Shown here one piece after another: positions 49,944 through 58,934 of a DNA stretch of 64,000 bases. This stretch comes from an uncultured Winogradskyella sp. (lineage in GTDB: Bacteria; Bacteroidota; Bacteroidia; Flavobacteriales; Flavobacteriaceae). Within the stretch, counting starts at the first letter, position 1. Every line of letters starts with the position of its first letter. Position numbers and translations under genes: made by a program. Location of the stretch: positions 1-64,000 of the forward strand of contig NZ_CANMIW010000011.1 of NCBI RefSeq assembly GCF_947498005.1, given 5' to 3'. The notes beneath the pieces were generated by a model, which was not told where the DNA came from, made no database searches, and saw only the letters and a program-made list of their open reading frames with translations.

Positions 49944-50126
49944 ATGGCAAAAAGAGGAAATAGAATACAAGTTATCTTAGAGTGCACAGAGCACAAGACG
50001 TCTGGAAAACCAGGAACATCTAGATATATTACAACAAAGAATAAGAAGAATACGCCAGATCGTATGGAGATTAAGAAATTTAATCCTATCCTTAAGCGTA
50101 TGACAGTTCATAAAGAAATTAAATAA
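49944..50126 (+). CDS. rpmG: Large ribosomal subunit protein bL33
   Basis: The product has 60 residues, with the bL33 core [16 protein letters not shown] and the C-terminal [10 protein letters not shown]. Only one Cys is present (no zinc-binding pairs), so it is the zinc-independent (C-) form. It sits between rpmB and the DUF4295 gene. Confidence 0.97.
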   Translation: MAKRGNRIQVILECTEHKTSGKPGTSRYITTKNKKNTPDRMEIKKFNPILKRMTVHKEIK

Positions 50127-50134
50127 TTTAAGAC

Positions 50135-50287
50135 ATGGCAAAGAAATCAGTAGCGTCTTTACAGACAGGATCAAAGCGTTTGACAAAAGCGATTAAAATG
50201 GTAAAATCACCAAAAACTGGAGCTTACATGTTTGTAGAATCAGTAATGGCACCAGAGTTTGTCAATGACTTTTTAAATAAAAAATAA
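50135..50287 (+). CDS. DUF4295-family small basic protein
   Basis: The product has 50 residues, MAKKSVASLQTGSKRLTKAI...MAPEFVNDFLNKK. It is strongly basic at the N-terminus. The family is restricted to Bacteroidota and always follows rpmG. From memory it corresponds to a Bacteroidota-specific ribosomal protein seen in the Flavobacterium johnsoniae ribosome (bL38), but that identity was not checked here. The gene lies 8 nt after the rpmG stop codon and is followed by a terminator. Confidence 0.85.
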   Translation: MAKKSVASLQTGSKRLTKAIKMVKSPKTGAYMFVESVMAPEFVNDFLNKK

Positions 50288-50311
50288 TCTTTATTTTTAT
50301 ATAGATTAACT

Positions 50312-50340
50312 AAACTGCTTTCATTTGAAAGCAGTTTTTT
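50312..50340 (+). terminator. Terminator of the rpmB-rpmG-DUF4295 operon
   Basis: The 11-bp stem AAACTGCTTTC/GAAAGCAGTTT has loop ATTT and a T run. It lies 24 nt past the DUF4295 stop codon. Confidence 0.88.
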
Positions 50341-50484
50341 TATGGCTATATTTGAAAAATATGACATCTTAGCAGTAATTCATTAAGGGCAAGGTTGTTG
50401 CTTTTGGTTTTAACAATATGATTAACTAACTAAGTCATATAGAAGTTTAAAAACATTTAAACTTTTAACTTTTAAACTAAATAA

Positions 50485-51459
50485 ATGAGTTTTTTTAAAA
50501 AAATATTCTCTTCAGAAAAGAAAGAAACCTTGGACAAAGGGTTAGAGAAATCTAAATCTTCTTTTTTTAATAAATTAAATAAAGCCGTAGCCGGAAAATC
50601 TAAAGTAGATGATGATGTTTTAGATAATCTTGAAGAAATCCTTGTTACTAGTGATGTTGGTGTCAATACCACATTAAAAGTAATTACAAGAATCGAAGAA
50701 CGTGTTGCAAAAGATAAATATTTAGGAACTTCAGAATTAAATAAAATTCTAAGAGAAGAAATAGCAGCATTACTTTCTGAAACCAAATCTGGTGAAGAAA
50801 CAGAATACACTATTCCAGATTTACCAAAACAAGCTGATGGCTCTAAAACGCCATACGTATTAATGGTAGTTGGTGTAAATGGTGTTGGTAAGACTACAAC
50901 AATTGGTAAACTAGCCTATCAGTTTAAAAAGAAAGGATTAAAAGTTGTTCTTGGTGCTGCAGATACGTTTAGAGCTGCAGCAATAGATCAATTACAAGTT
51001 TGGGCAGATAGAGTAGATGTACCAATGATAAGACAAGAAATGGGTTCTGACCCAGCATCTGTAGCTTTTGATGCCTTGCAATCTGGTGTTAACCAAGATG
51101 CAGACGTTATTATTATCGATACAGCAGGAAGACTGCATAATAAAATAAACTTAATGAACGAGCTAACAAAAGTTAAGCGCGTTATGCAAAAAGTTGTTGG
51201 TGATGCACCTCATGATGTACTTTTAGTTTTAGATGGTTCTACCGGACAAAACGCGTTTGAGCAAGCCAAACAATTTACAGCAGCTACAGAAGTAACCTCT
51301 TTAGCTGTAACTAAATTAGATGGTACTGCCAAAGGTGGTGTTGTTATAGGTATAAGTGATCAGTTTCAAATTCCGGTTAAATATATTGGCGTTGGTGAAG
51401 GCATTGAAGATCTACAAGTCTTTAATAAATATGAATTTGTAGATTCTTTCTTCAAGTAA
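50485..51459 (+). CDS. ftsY: Signal recognition particle receptor FtsY
   Basis: The product has 324 residues: a short, lysine-rich N-terminal part instead of a long acidic A-domain, then the N domain helices and the GTPase. The P-loop is GVNGVGKTTTIGKL, followed by DTFRAAAIDQL, DTAGRLHNKI, TKLDGTAKGG and the C-terminal KYIGVGEGIEDLQVF. FtsY docks ribosome-SRP complexes to the membrane. It is separate from the ribosomal operon, behind its terminator. Confidence 0.97.
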   Translation: MSFFKKIFSSEKKETLDKGLEKSKSSFFNKLNKAVAGKSKVDDDVLDNLEEILVTSDVGVNTTLKVITRIEERVAKDKYLGTSELNKILREEIAALLSETKSGEETEYTIPDLPKQADGSKTPYVLMVVGVNGVGKTTTIGKLAYQFKKKGLKVVLGAADTFRAAAIDQLQVWADRVDVPMIRQEMGSDPASVAFDALQSGVNQDADVIIIDTAGRLHNKINLMNELTKVKRVMQKVVGDAPHDVLLVLDGSTGQNAFEQAKQFTAATEVTSLAVTKLDGTAKGGVVIGISDQFQIPVKYIGVGEGIEDLQVFNKYEFVDSFFK

Positions 51460-51489
51460 CAAATAAGGTAGATTTAAAAGCCACAAAAT

Positions 51490-51578
51490 CTGTCATTCTG
51501 AATTTATTTCAGAATCTTAATGATCTGATGATTATCCTTTCAAAATAGAATCTGAAACTAATTCAGGTTGATAAACTA
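51490..51578. repeat. Double-palindrome intergenic repeat, copy 2
   Basis: The sequence contains TGTCATTCTGAATTTATTTC (starts 51491) and the inverted half GAATCTGAAACTAATTCAGG (starts 51549). It parallels copy 1 (22047-22124) in both sequence and spacing. It lies downstream of ftsY. Confidence 0.75.
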
Positions 51579-51702
51579 TTGTTTTTTTGAAAATACTTCC
51601 GCAAATTTATATTTCAAAGATTTATAGATCTTGGATGTGTTTTCCAAGGACATATTTATAACTTCATTGTTGTCTTAAGTCCTTATGATAACTAAATCTA
51701 TT

Positions 51703-53883
51703 CTATCTTTTTAAAGTAAAATGACCTCTATAGGTTAACCTATTTGCTCTTGTGACAACAAACCAGTAGTCTGACGTTGGTAATTTGTGACCATCATATG
51801 TACCATCCCAAACCGAATTAGCATCTAAAACTTTTATTAGTTTCCCGTATCTATTAAATATCTTAACTAGAATTGACGGTTCAGTAGTAGCATTTTTAAT
51901 ATACCAAGTGTCATTAATGCCATCACCATTTGGTGTAAAAAACTTTGGGAAATTTAATAGGTAAACAACTTGTTCTGTAATACCACATTCATTTTTATCT
52001 CTTACATAAACTGTGTATTCACCAGAAGCTAAATTGTTAAAGCTATTACTATCTTGGTAATAAAAGCCATCAAGAGAATATTCGTAATCGCCTAAGCTTA
52101 ATTCAGATAGGAAAACGGTAATGGAATTGTTATCATCTGTCCAATCCTCAACATCTATATCCGAAATTATAGCAGTATTTGACTGGACAACTTCAAAGGT
52201 CTTTGTAGATTCGCATAGGTAAGACAAATGATTTTCGGTAACCGTAACTGAATAATTTCCAATCATTTGGTTAGTAATTTCTATAGAGCTTGTAGTTGCT
52301 CCTGTAGACCATAAATAACTGTAAAAACCAGATCCAGCATCAATAGTTATATGGTTTTCATCCTCACAAATACCAACAAAATCTGAAATTGGTATAATTG
52401 GTGTCGGTTCTAGATCAATTGTAATTTCAGCAATTTGATAACAATTATCTGAAGAATCTATTCTTGCAAATACAATGTTCGATTCTGCATATGTCACATA
52501 ATTTGAAGGATCAAATAAACCGTCTTCATTATAATTTTCAGCGTCAGATAAATTTTCGAAATAATGAAAAGTACATTCTGTACATGTAGCAATTTCAGAT
52601 TCATAAAAGGTTAAATCGGTATTTTCTAGGTCATCATTATTTGTGTCACATAAAATAATCGATAGATCATTTACAACTAATATTGGCATTATAATACTTA
52701 CTTCTACAGCAATTCTCTCATCACTTTCACAACCATCGTTTGTAATTTGAGCGCCATAATAAAGATTACCATCAATAAGATGAGTCTCGTTAGAAATGAC
52801 ATTACCATTAATTTCAGCATCATACCAAACCGCATTTGAATTTACTTCAAGATCTGCTATAGTTGCTTGTTGAGTTATACAAAATACTTGTTCATATTCT
52901 CCAGTTAAAGCTTGCGGTTTTTCTAAAATGGTTATATCAAATATTTCCGAAGCAATTCTACATGCCGAAGATTCAATATTAATTCCGTTGGCTACGGTAA
53001 TTCTATATTGAAAACTTCCAGGAGTATCAGTTTCTGAAAATTCAAAATTAGTTGTTGTTTCATTGTCAATATCTGCCCATGTTATACCTAAATCATCTGA
53101 AAATTGCCATTGGTATTGAGGGTTTGTATAACCAGATAAAACATCAGCTTGAAATGTATATTGAGCTGAACTGCCTTCACATAAAGTAATAGCATTTCCT
53201 AATTCATTATTTATTGAGTTTGTAATTGTAGGACCACATGGTCTAAAGGCAATATCATCAAGAGCAAGGTCATTGCCAGGATGTGCACTTGGTGCAGAGT
53301 TTAATATTGTAATGACAACTTCTGTATCGTTTTCGAGGGTAAAGAAAAAACCGTATTGTAACCAATTTCCAGAAGAGGTCTGTGCAATGTCACCAGTGTT
53401 ATATGAACCTAATATGTTTCCAGACGTATCACTAACCCTAAAGGTAACATCGGGATGATATTCGTCCGTACCAACAGAAGGGTTCATAATGTTAATAAGC
53501 CAAGCAGAAAACTCGTAGGTTGTGTTTGAGCATAATCCTGTAACCGTTTTGGTGTAAAAAACGCCTTCATTTGCTAAAACAGCACTGTTTATTACCATCA
53601 TGTAACCATTGGTGTCGCCTGTGTGATCGCTAGTAACGTGCCAAGCATTTCCTTTTAATCCACTTGTGGTATTGGCTATAGTATATTCACCCTCATCTAA
53701 TTCACCAGCACTACTATAAGTAAATGCCGTGATATTATTACCTAAAGCATCTCCGCGTTCTGAGCCAAACCCAAAATCTATTTCTACTAAGGGATCACCT
53801 AAATTACCTTCGCATAATTGAGCATTCAATTTTAGTGACGTTAAAAAAAGAAAAACAATTAGAAACTGATTTTTTATATTCAA
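51703..53883 (-). CDS. Large adhesin-like protein with T9SS type B sorting domain
   Basis: The product has 726 residues with a signal peptide ending near LNAQ. After ~195 residues of a jelly-roll-like N-terminal domain (EGEYTIANTTSGLKGNAWH, TYEFSAWLINIMNPS, PGNDLALDDIAF) come several Ig-like domains. The C-terminal ~90 residues (FFTPNGDGINDTWYIKNA, VKIFNRYGKLIKVL, GTYDGHKLPTSDYWFVV, YRGHFTLKR) are the type B/CHU_C sorting domain. It is therefore exported by T9SS. The N-terminal domain resembles those of carbohydrate-binding modules in flavobacterial surface proteins, but no catalytic residues are seen. There is no PorP/SprF gene next to this one. Confidence 0.87.
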   Translation of the reverse strand: MNIKNQFLIVFLFLTSLKLNAQLCEGNLGDPLVEIDFGFGSERGDALGNNITAFTYSSAGELDEGEYTIANTTSGLKGNAWHVTSDHTGDTNGYMMVINSAVLANEGVFYTKTVTGLCSNTTYEFSAWLINIMNPSVGTDEYHPDVTFRVSDTSGNILGSYNTGDIAQTSSGNWLQYGFFFTLENDTEVVITILNSAPSAHPGNDLALDDIAFRPCGPTITNSINNELGNAITLCEGSSAQYTFQADVLSGYTNPQYQWQFSDDLGITWADIDNETTTNFEFSETDTPGSFQYRITVANGINIESSACRIASEIFDITILEKPQALTGEYEQVFCITQQATIADLEVNSNAVWYDAEINGNVISNETHLIDGNLYYGAQITNDGCESDERIAVEVSIIMPILVVNDLSIILCDTNNDDLENTDLTFYESEIATCTECTFHYFENLSDAENYNEDGLFDPSNYVTYAESNIVFARIDSSDNCYQIAEITIDLEPTPIIPISDFVGICEDENHITIDAGSGFYSYLWSTGATTSSIEITNQMIGNYSVTVTENHLSYLCESTKTFEVVQSNTAIISDIDVEDWTDDNNSITVFLSELSLGDYEYSLDGFYYQDSNSFNNLASGEYTVYVRDKNECGITEQVVYLLNFPKFFTPNGDGINDTWYIKNATTEPSILVKIFNRYGKLIKVLDANSVWDGTYDGHKLPTSDYWFVVTRANRLTYRGHFTLKR

Positions 53884-54030
53884 ATTAGAAATATTTAAAA
53901 ATGACTATATAAAGCTATTTCATTTAGGTTTAGCTATAAGTCTTTAGATGCTGTTTTTAAATATAACTTGTGCTTAAATTTTTTTAAGATCTGAAAAATG
54001 TAATTATTTTTTAGGAAGGGTCATTTTTGG

Positions 54031-55110
54031 CTAATCAATCAAAGCATTAATTTTTAACCATAAATCATTATCAAAACTAGATAAGGCAAAATTTTCATCT
54101 TCCGCAGATTGTCCCATTCTAATAACCACAATTTCTTTACTGGGAACAACATATATTTTTTGATCGTTTTTCCCTAATGCAGAATACATATCACTAGGAG
54201 CGTCTGGTATTAGCTCGCCTTGAAATTCAAATTGACTTTGTGGTAAATGATAAGTAGATTTTCCGTTTAACCACCACATATAGCCATAAGCTAAATTTAC
54301 AGTTTGAGATGTATTTGTAGCTTCGCTTAAGTAGTTTTCATTTATTATTTGTGTGTCTTCCCATTTACCATTAGCATAAGATAACAAACCAAATCTAGCC
54401 ATACTTCTGGTATTACTCCAATAAACACTTAAATCGCCAAGATCTATCCAACTACCATTCATGCCAATAGGGTCTTTTAATTTATCTGTAAAGTAATTAC
54501 TCCAAGTTTGATTAGTTGCTTCGGCTACAACATCTTGCATTTTTACATAAACGTTATGATATGCCCAACGCGTACCAGCATCAGCAACATATTGCAAATT
54601 AGTTGATGAAACATCATCGCCACTAGTATCATCAAGTCCTGAGGTCATTGTTAAGAGATGTTTACAGGTAATTAAATCTTCTTTGGTAGCAGAGGTACTT
54701 GTCCATCCTGTTCCTAAATAATCAGAAACTTTGTTATTGATATCTATATAGCCTTCTTGCTCGGCAATACCTGATACTGTGGTTGTAAGCGTTTTTCCGG
54801 CACTTGCCCAATACCAAGTTGAGTTGCTATCATGACCATTCATGTATTCTTCCACTACAATTTTTCCGTTATGGAGGATTATAAAACTTTTGGTGTCTTT
54901 TTCTTCTAAATAATCTAAAAGTGGTTGAAGTTGATCTTCATTCCAGTTTAACTCTGATATAGATTTAGTTTCCCAAGTATCTGAATTAATTGGTGGAAAA
55001 TAAATTTCTTCTTGTTGTGGATCTACGTCATCAGAACTGTTATCATCATTTGAACAGGACAAAAACACTAAAAATAGGAGCAAAATTGTGGTAAATAGAT
55101 GAGATTTCAT
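54031..55110 (-). CDS. Beta-lactamase-fold serine hydrolase lipoprotein
   Basis: The start at 55110 gives MKSHLFTTILLLFLVFLSCS, a lipoprotein signal with lipobox VFLSC. An upstream ORF extension is rejected. The product has 359 residues. The S-x-x-K motif is SAGKTLTTT, the Y-x-N motif YHNVYVKM, and a late motif with RMGQS stands where K-T-G usually lies. An Asp-rich linker (NDDNSSDDVDPQQ) joins the lipid anchor to the catalytic domain. It is a serine hydrolase of the class C beta-lactamase/esterase family, with unknown substrate. The gene lies divergent from rimO. Confidence 0.87.
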   Translation of the reverse strand: MKSHLFTTILLLFLVFLSCSNDDNSSDDVDPQQEEIYFPPINSDTWETKSISELNWNEDQLQPLLDYLEEKDTKSFIILHNGKIVVEEYMNGHDSNSTWYWASAGKTLTTTVSGIAEQEGYIDINNKVSDYLGTGWTSTSATKEDLITCKHLLTMTSGLDDTSGDDVSSTNLQYVADAGTRWAYHNVYVKMQDVVAEATNQTWSNYFTDKLKDPIGMNGSWIDLGDLSVYWSNTRSMARFGLLSYANGKWEDTQIINENYLSEATNTSQTVNLAYGYMWWLNGKSTYHLPQSQFEFQGELIPDAPSDMYSALGKNDQKIYVVPSKEIVVIRMGQSAEDENFALSSFDNDLWLKINALID

Positions 55111-55207
55111 GGTTAAGTTTTTATTTAAGACTCTAAAATATGCAAAAGGTTTAATAACCAGCACGTTTCAAATGTAAAACTACAATCGTAAATCGTAAAT
55201 CATTCCT

Positions 55208-55215
55208 TATCTTTG
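55208..55215 (+). promoter_or_regulatory. -7 element of rimO
   Basis: TATCTTTG matches TAnnTTTG and ends 20 nt upstream of the rimO ATG (55236). A -33 TTTG at 19 nt is not seen, so the call is moderate. Confidence 0.5.
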
Positions 55216-55235
55216 CCAACTGATTTATAAAAAGC

Positions 55236-56540
55236 ATGAGAACCAAGACTACAAAAAAGAATAGAATCAACGTTATTACATTAGGCTGTAGTAAAAATGT
55301 TTACGATAGTGAAGTTTTAATGGGACAGCTAAAAGCAAGTGGTAAAGACGTTGTACATGAAGAGGAAGGAAATGTTGTAGTTATAAACACCTGTGGTTTT
55401 ATAAATAACGCCAAAGAAGAAAGTGTAAATACCATTTTGGAGTACATGAAGAAAAAGGAGGAAGGCGATGTAGATAAGGTTTTTGTTACAGGTTGTTTAA
55501 GTGAGCGTTATAAGCCAGACTTACAGAAAGAAATCCCGAATGTAGATCAGTATTTTGGTACAACTGAATTGCCAGGCTTATTAAAAGCCTTAGGTGCAGA
55601 TTATAAACACGAATTAATTGGTGAACGATTAACAACAACACCAAAGAACTATGCGTATCTTAAAATAGCAGAAGGTTGTGATAGACCTTGTAGTTTCTGT
55701 GCTATTCCTATTATGAGAGGAAAGCATAGAAGTACACCTATTGAAAATTTAGTTACAGAAGCTGAAAAATTAGCAGCTACAGGAGTTAAAGAATTGATAT
55801 TGATAGCTCAAGATTTAACCTATTACGGATTAGATATCTATAAAAAACGAAATCTAGCAGAATTATTAGAAAACTTAGTTAAGGTAGAAGGGATTGAATG
55901 GATTCGTTTGCATTATGCTTTTCCAACAGGTTTCCCTATGGATGTTTTAGATATTATGAATCGTGAACCAAAGATTTGTAATTATTTAGATATACCATTA
56001 CAACATATTTCTGATGATTTATTAAAATCAATGCGTCGTGGTACTACCAAAGAAAAGACGACTAAGTTAATAAAGGAGTTTAGAACTATTGTGCCAGAAA
56101 TGACGATTAGAACCACATTAATTGTTGGTTATCCTGGAGAAACTGAAGCACATTTTGAAGAACTTAAACAATGGGTTTCAGAAATGCGTTTTGAGCGTTT
56201 AGGCTGTTTTACATATTCTCATGAAGAAAATACACACGCTTATAATTTAGAAGACGATGTGCCAGAGGACGTAAAAATGCAACGTGTAAATGAAATTATG
56301 GAAATTCAATCTCAAATTTCATGGGAACTGAATCAAGCTAAAATAGGACAAGAATTCAAAGTTGTTATTGATAGAAAAGAAGGAAATTATTTTGTTGGTA
56401 GAACAGAGTATGATTCTCCTGATGTTGATAACGAAGTGCTTATTGATGCATCTAAAACGTATCTAAAAACGGGAGAGTATACCACTGTAAAGGTAATTGA
56501 AGCAGAAGATTTTGATCTGTATGGTGAGGTGGTAAAATAA
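55236..56540 (+). CDS. rimO: Ribosomal protein uS12 methylthiotransferase RimO
   Basis: The product has 434 residues. The N-terminal UPF0004 domain (about 10-130) has cysteines in TLGCSKNVYDSE, NTCGFINNA and VTGCLSER, for the second Fe-S cluster. The radical SAM core (about 135-360) has the CxxxCxxC motif CDRPCSFCAIP. A C-terminal TRAM-type domain (about 370-434) follows. RimO methylthiolates Asp89 of ribosomal protein S12. It has its own TAnnTTTG-type -7 element. Confidence 0.96.
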   Translation: MRTKTTKKNRINVITLGCSKNVYDSEVLMGQLKASGKDVVHEEEGNVVVINTCGFINNAKEESVNTILEYMKKKEEGDVDKVFVTGCLSERYKPDLQKEIPNVDQYFGTTELPGLLKALGADYKHELIGERLTTTPKNYAYLKIAEGCDRPCSFCAIPIMRGKHRSTPIENLVTEAEKLAATGVKELILIAQDLTYYGLDIYKKRNLAELLENLVKVEGIEWIRLHYAFPTGFPMDVLDIMNREPKICNYLDIPLQHISDDLLKSMRRGTTKEKTTKLIKEFRTIVPEMTIRTTLIVGYPGETEAHFEELKQWVSEMRFERLGCFTYSHEENTHAYNLEDDVPEDVKMQRVNEIMEIQSQISWELNQAKIGQEFKVVIDRKEGNYFVGRTEYDSPDVDNEVLIDASKTYLKTGEYTTVKVIEAEDFDLYGEVVK

Positions 56541-56564
56541 TCTTATTGCATTATGAGCCTAGAT

Positions 56565-57140
56565 TTATTTAGGCCAAACAGTTTCAAATCTTACACAAAC
56601 TATTTTCATATCTTCAGTTGGTTCTTTTTCAATTTCTGCTAAGAAATTTTTAAAGAAATCCCAATGTGCTTTTTTCCATTTTTTTAAGGGCTCAGAGTCT
56701 GTTCCCATGTCTAATTGCGCATATTCCTTAGATATTTGATTGAACGGAATGGTGTCTATACTTTTGTTCTCTATGATTGCATATGCTTTACCATCAAAAT
56801 CAGTTATAATTTGTTTAGATCCAACTTTGGGTAGATCCAAGTTATATTGTTTATAGAGACTAAGTAGGCCAGAAGAGGCTTGCTTTTTTTTATTTGCAGT
56901 TAATTCTGCTAATCGTTTTGCATCTTCTTTGTTGTTGTGGAAAAAATCAAATTCAGGTAATTCTGTATTCTTAAATTCTGGATTTTGAGCAATGTAGCTG
57001 TTCCACATTGTTGTTACCGATTGGTCTATTACTATTTCAGAAGTCTTATTAGCCTCTGTTTGCTCGTCATTTTGTGTTTTTTCTTCATTCTTACAGCTGA
57101 TTAGAATTAAAAAGAAAATGATTAAAGTTTGTTTCATCAT
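56565..57140 (-). CDS. ASCH-domain lipoprotein
   Basis: The product has 191 residues. A lipoprotein signal with lipobox LILISC (Cys16) is followed by a Lys/Glu/Asn-rich linker. The ~140-residue mature domain has EDAKRLAELTANKKKQASSGLL, DLPKVGSKQIITDFDGKAYAII, IDTIPFNQISKEYAQ and SEPLKKWKKAHWDFF. This is the ASCH fold pattern (a PUA-like beta barrel), with the usual EGEGD replaced by DMGTDSE. ASCH domains are normally cytosolic RNA or nucleotide binders, so a lipid-anchored copy is unusual. The gene lies downstream of, and converges with, rimO. Confidence 0.7.
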   Translation of the reverse strand: MMKQTLIIFFLILISCKNEEKTQNDEQTEANKTSEIVIDQSVTTMWNSYIAQNPEFKNTELPEFDFFHNNKEDAKRLAELTANKKKQASSGLLSLYKQYNLDLPKVGSKQIITDFDGKAYAIIENKSIDTIPFNQISKEYAQLDMGTDSEPLKKWKKAHWDFFKNFLAEIEKEPTEDMKIVCVRFETVWPK

Positions 57141-57215
57141 AACTAGTCAGTAAAATTGTAAACTCCTTTATGCAATATAAAGAACGTTAACTGAATTTTA
57201 GTTTTTGCTAAAAAA

Positions 57216-57248
57216 AAAAAGACTACACATTAAATGAGAAGTCTTTTT
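57216..57248 (-). terminator. Terminator of the 57272 gene
   Basis: The stem AAAAAGACT/AGTCTTTTT has a 15-nt loop and long A/T tracts on both sides. It lies 24 nt past the stop codon of the gene at 57272-58084. Confidence 0.75.
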
Positions 57249-57271
57249 CCTTAGTAAATTTATATATCTCA

Positions 57272-58084
57272 TTAACAGCCATCATTAGAGCCAAATGTAA
57301 AGACAAATTCTTGCTCCATTTTTTCGCCATTGCTTTTTCTTGCAGGTAACCATTCTCCAGGTATCTTTTGTAGAAGGTCTTTAAATTTATTATCAATAGA
57401 AGGATATCCCGTTTTCATGGCATCATGCTTAACGTCTTTAACTTTACCTTCTTTAGAAATGATAAAAGAGTATTTTATGGCATTGAGTCTGTCATCAGTT
57501 ATAACATTCAACGCTTCTAAACTGTTTTCTTTTAGATACGTGATTAATGCTTCTTTACCATCAACATATGCAGCTTGTTGGTCTGGAACAATAGTAATGT
57601 GTGGACCAAAAAACTTATCTTCAATAACACCAGTCTCTTTGTTTTTGCCTTTAAATTCGGTTCTAATTGTAAAGTGATTAAAATAATCTAAGGATCTTAA
57701 TAGTTTTAATTGGGCTTTGGTAAGTTGAGCAGTGGTGCCATATTCTTGTAATTCAGACTGTTGGTTATCCTTAATTACAATAAGTTTTACGGATTTTATT
57801 TCCTCAATTTGGTGTTTTTCATCTTCATTAAGAAAATCGTAAATGCTGGTTGCTGCTTGTATATCAGCTTTTTGTACAGCTTCAAAGCGTGCGTCAACAC
57901 TATAATGCAAATCTGGTAGTTCTTTTAAAAATGGACCATAGTTAATGGCACTATCTATTGCAATGCTATTGTTCCTTTTTTTACTTAAATCTTTGGCGTC
58001 AGAAGATTCCATATTAGTTAAACCAAAAAATAGAATACTTAATAAGGCCAATGCAGTTCCTAAAATAATAATACGTTGTTTCAT
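57272..58084 (-). CDS. Exported protein with a TonB-C-like end
   Basis: The product has 270 residues. An N-terminal signal anchor (IIILGTALALLSILFFGLT) precedes a hydrophilic middle part. The C-terminal ~90 residues (VITDDRLNAIKYSFIISKEGKVKDVKHDAM...DLLQKIPGEWLPARKSNGEKMEQEFVFTFG) have the alpha/beta layout of the TonB C-terminal domain. The middle has repeated acidic helices. I cannot say whether it acts in energy coupling. It is the first of several minus-strand genes without recognised partners. Confidence 0.65.
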   Translation of the reverse strand: MKQRIIILGTALALLSILFFGLTNMESSDAKDLSKKRNNSIAIDSAINYGPFLKELPDLHYSVDARFEAVQKADIQAATSIYDFLNEDEKHQIEEIKSVKLIVIKDNQQSELQEYGTTAQLTKAQLKLLRSLDYFNHFTIRTEFKGKNKETGVIEDKFFGPHITIVPDQQAAYVDGKEALITYLKENSLEALNVITDDRLNAIKYSFIISKEGKVKDVKHDAMKTGYPSIDNKFKDLLQKIPGEWLPARKSNGEKMEQEFVFTFGSNDGC

Positions 58085-58220
58085 AATGTTTTGCTTTTTG
58101 AGATGAATATGCTCAAATGTATTACTGAATGTCTATGCTAGTGTAACATAAAATGTCAAAAAAGTGTAAAATCTTTGTGAATGCATAATTTACATTGCTT
58201 AATCTCATAAAACTGTTTTT

Positions 58221-58763
58221 TTAATTTGCTTTTTCATAGGCCTCTTTCATCCAAGCAATTAATTCATCGTCTAGATCATTAACCGATGTAATTTGTACAC
58301 GATGCGTGCACATTGTACCAAATGGACCAGAATTACCTAATCTATCAGTTGTTGGTTTTTCTGGAAGTTTTAAGCCTAAATCAATGCGTTTTTTAGTAGC
58401 TGGTTTAATGAGAACAAATTGTCGTTTTCTAATGAAACTTACACTAGTTTTCTTTGGTGTTATTGTGACATCTTTCCCAAAAGCTTCGATTTTGTTATGT
58501 AGCTTTTCATAAATAGGAAATAATAATTCTTTCCCTTCATATTGATTAGTAACTAAATCGTCTTCAGAATTATTTTCTTCCTTAGAAAGTGTCACAATGG
58601 TGTTGGCAAAACCATGCGTTACACCATGTTCTTTCTTTAAAAAATTAACACCTTCAGAATGTTTTACAAATGCTTTTTCTTTTAAAATAGATGTCCATTG
58701 GTCTAATGATTTACCTGTTTTCTCAGGCATATTGTTAATCATTGTTTGTAATGCTTTTTCCAT
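58221..58763 (-). CDS. DUF4287/DUF5655-domain protein
   Basis: The product has 180 residues. The N-terminal part (about 1-65: MINNMPEKTGKSLDQWTSILKEK) matches DUF4287. The C-terminal part (about 75-180: GKELLFPIYEKLHNKIEAFGKDVTITPKKTSVSFIRKRQFVLIKPATKKRIDLGLKLP) matches DUF5655, a domain also found in nuclease-associated proteins. Two-domain forms with this layout are common in Bacteroidota. No enzyme activity is known to me. It has no signal peptide. Confidence 0.82.
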   Translation of the reverse strand: MEKALQTMINNMPEKTGKSLDQWTSILKEKAFVKHSEGVNFLKKEHGVTHGFANTIVTLSKEENNSEDDLVTNQYEGKELLFPIYEKLHNKIEAFGKDVTITPKKTSVSFIRKRQFVLIKPATKKRIDLGLKLPEKPTTDRLGNSGPFGTMCTHRVQITSVNDLDDELIAWMKEAYEKAN

Positions 58764-58841
58764 GAGATATAGTTTTTAAAAGGGTTTACGTGACTTTTGT
58801 GGCAAATATGTGTCGTATAATTGAACACAAATCTTAGTATT

Positions 58842-58934
58842 ATGAACAGAGCGGTTAGACACAATAGAATGCAAATTATTTTATTATCTTGTTATGCGTT
58901 TGTCAGTTTTGTAATCTGGTATTTTCTTTTTTAA
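58842..58934 (+). CDS. Possible small hydrophobic membrane peptide
   Basis: A 30-residue ORF, MNRAVRHNRMQIILLSCYAF...WYFLF, has a positively charged N-terminus and one hydrophobic segment, as in small membrane proteins. It abuts the 3' end of the broken gene at 58935. It could be real or chance. No ribosome-binding signal can be used as a test in this phylum. Confidence 0.25.
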   Translation: MNRAVRHNRMQIILLSCYAFVSFVIWYFLF

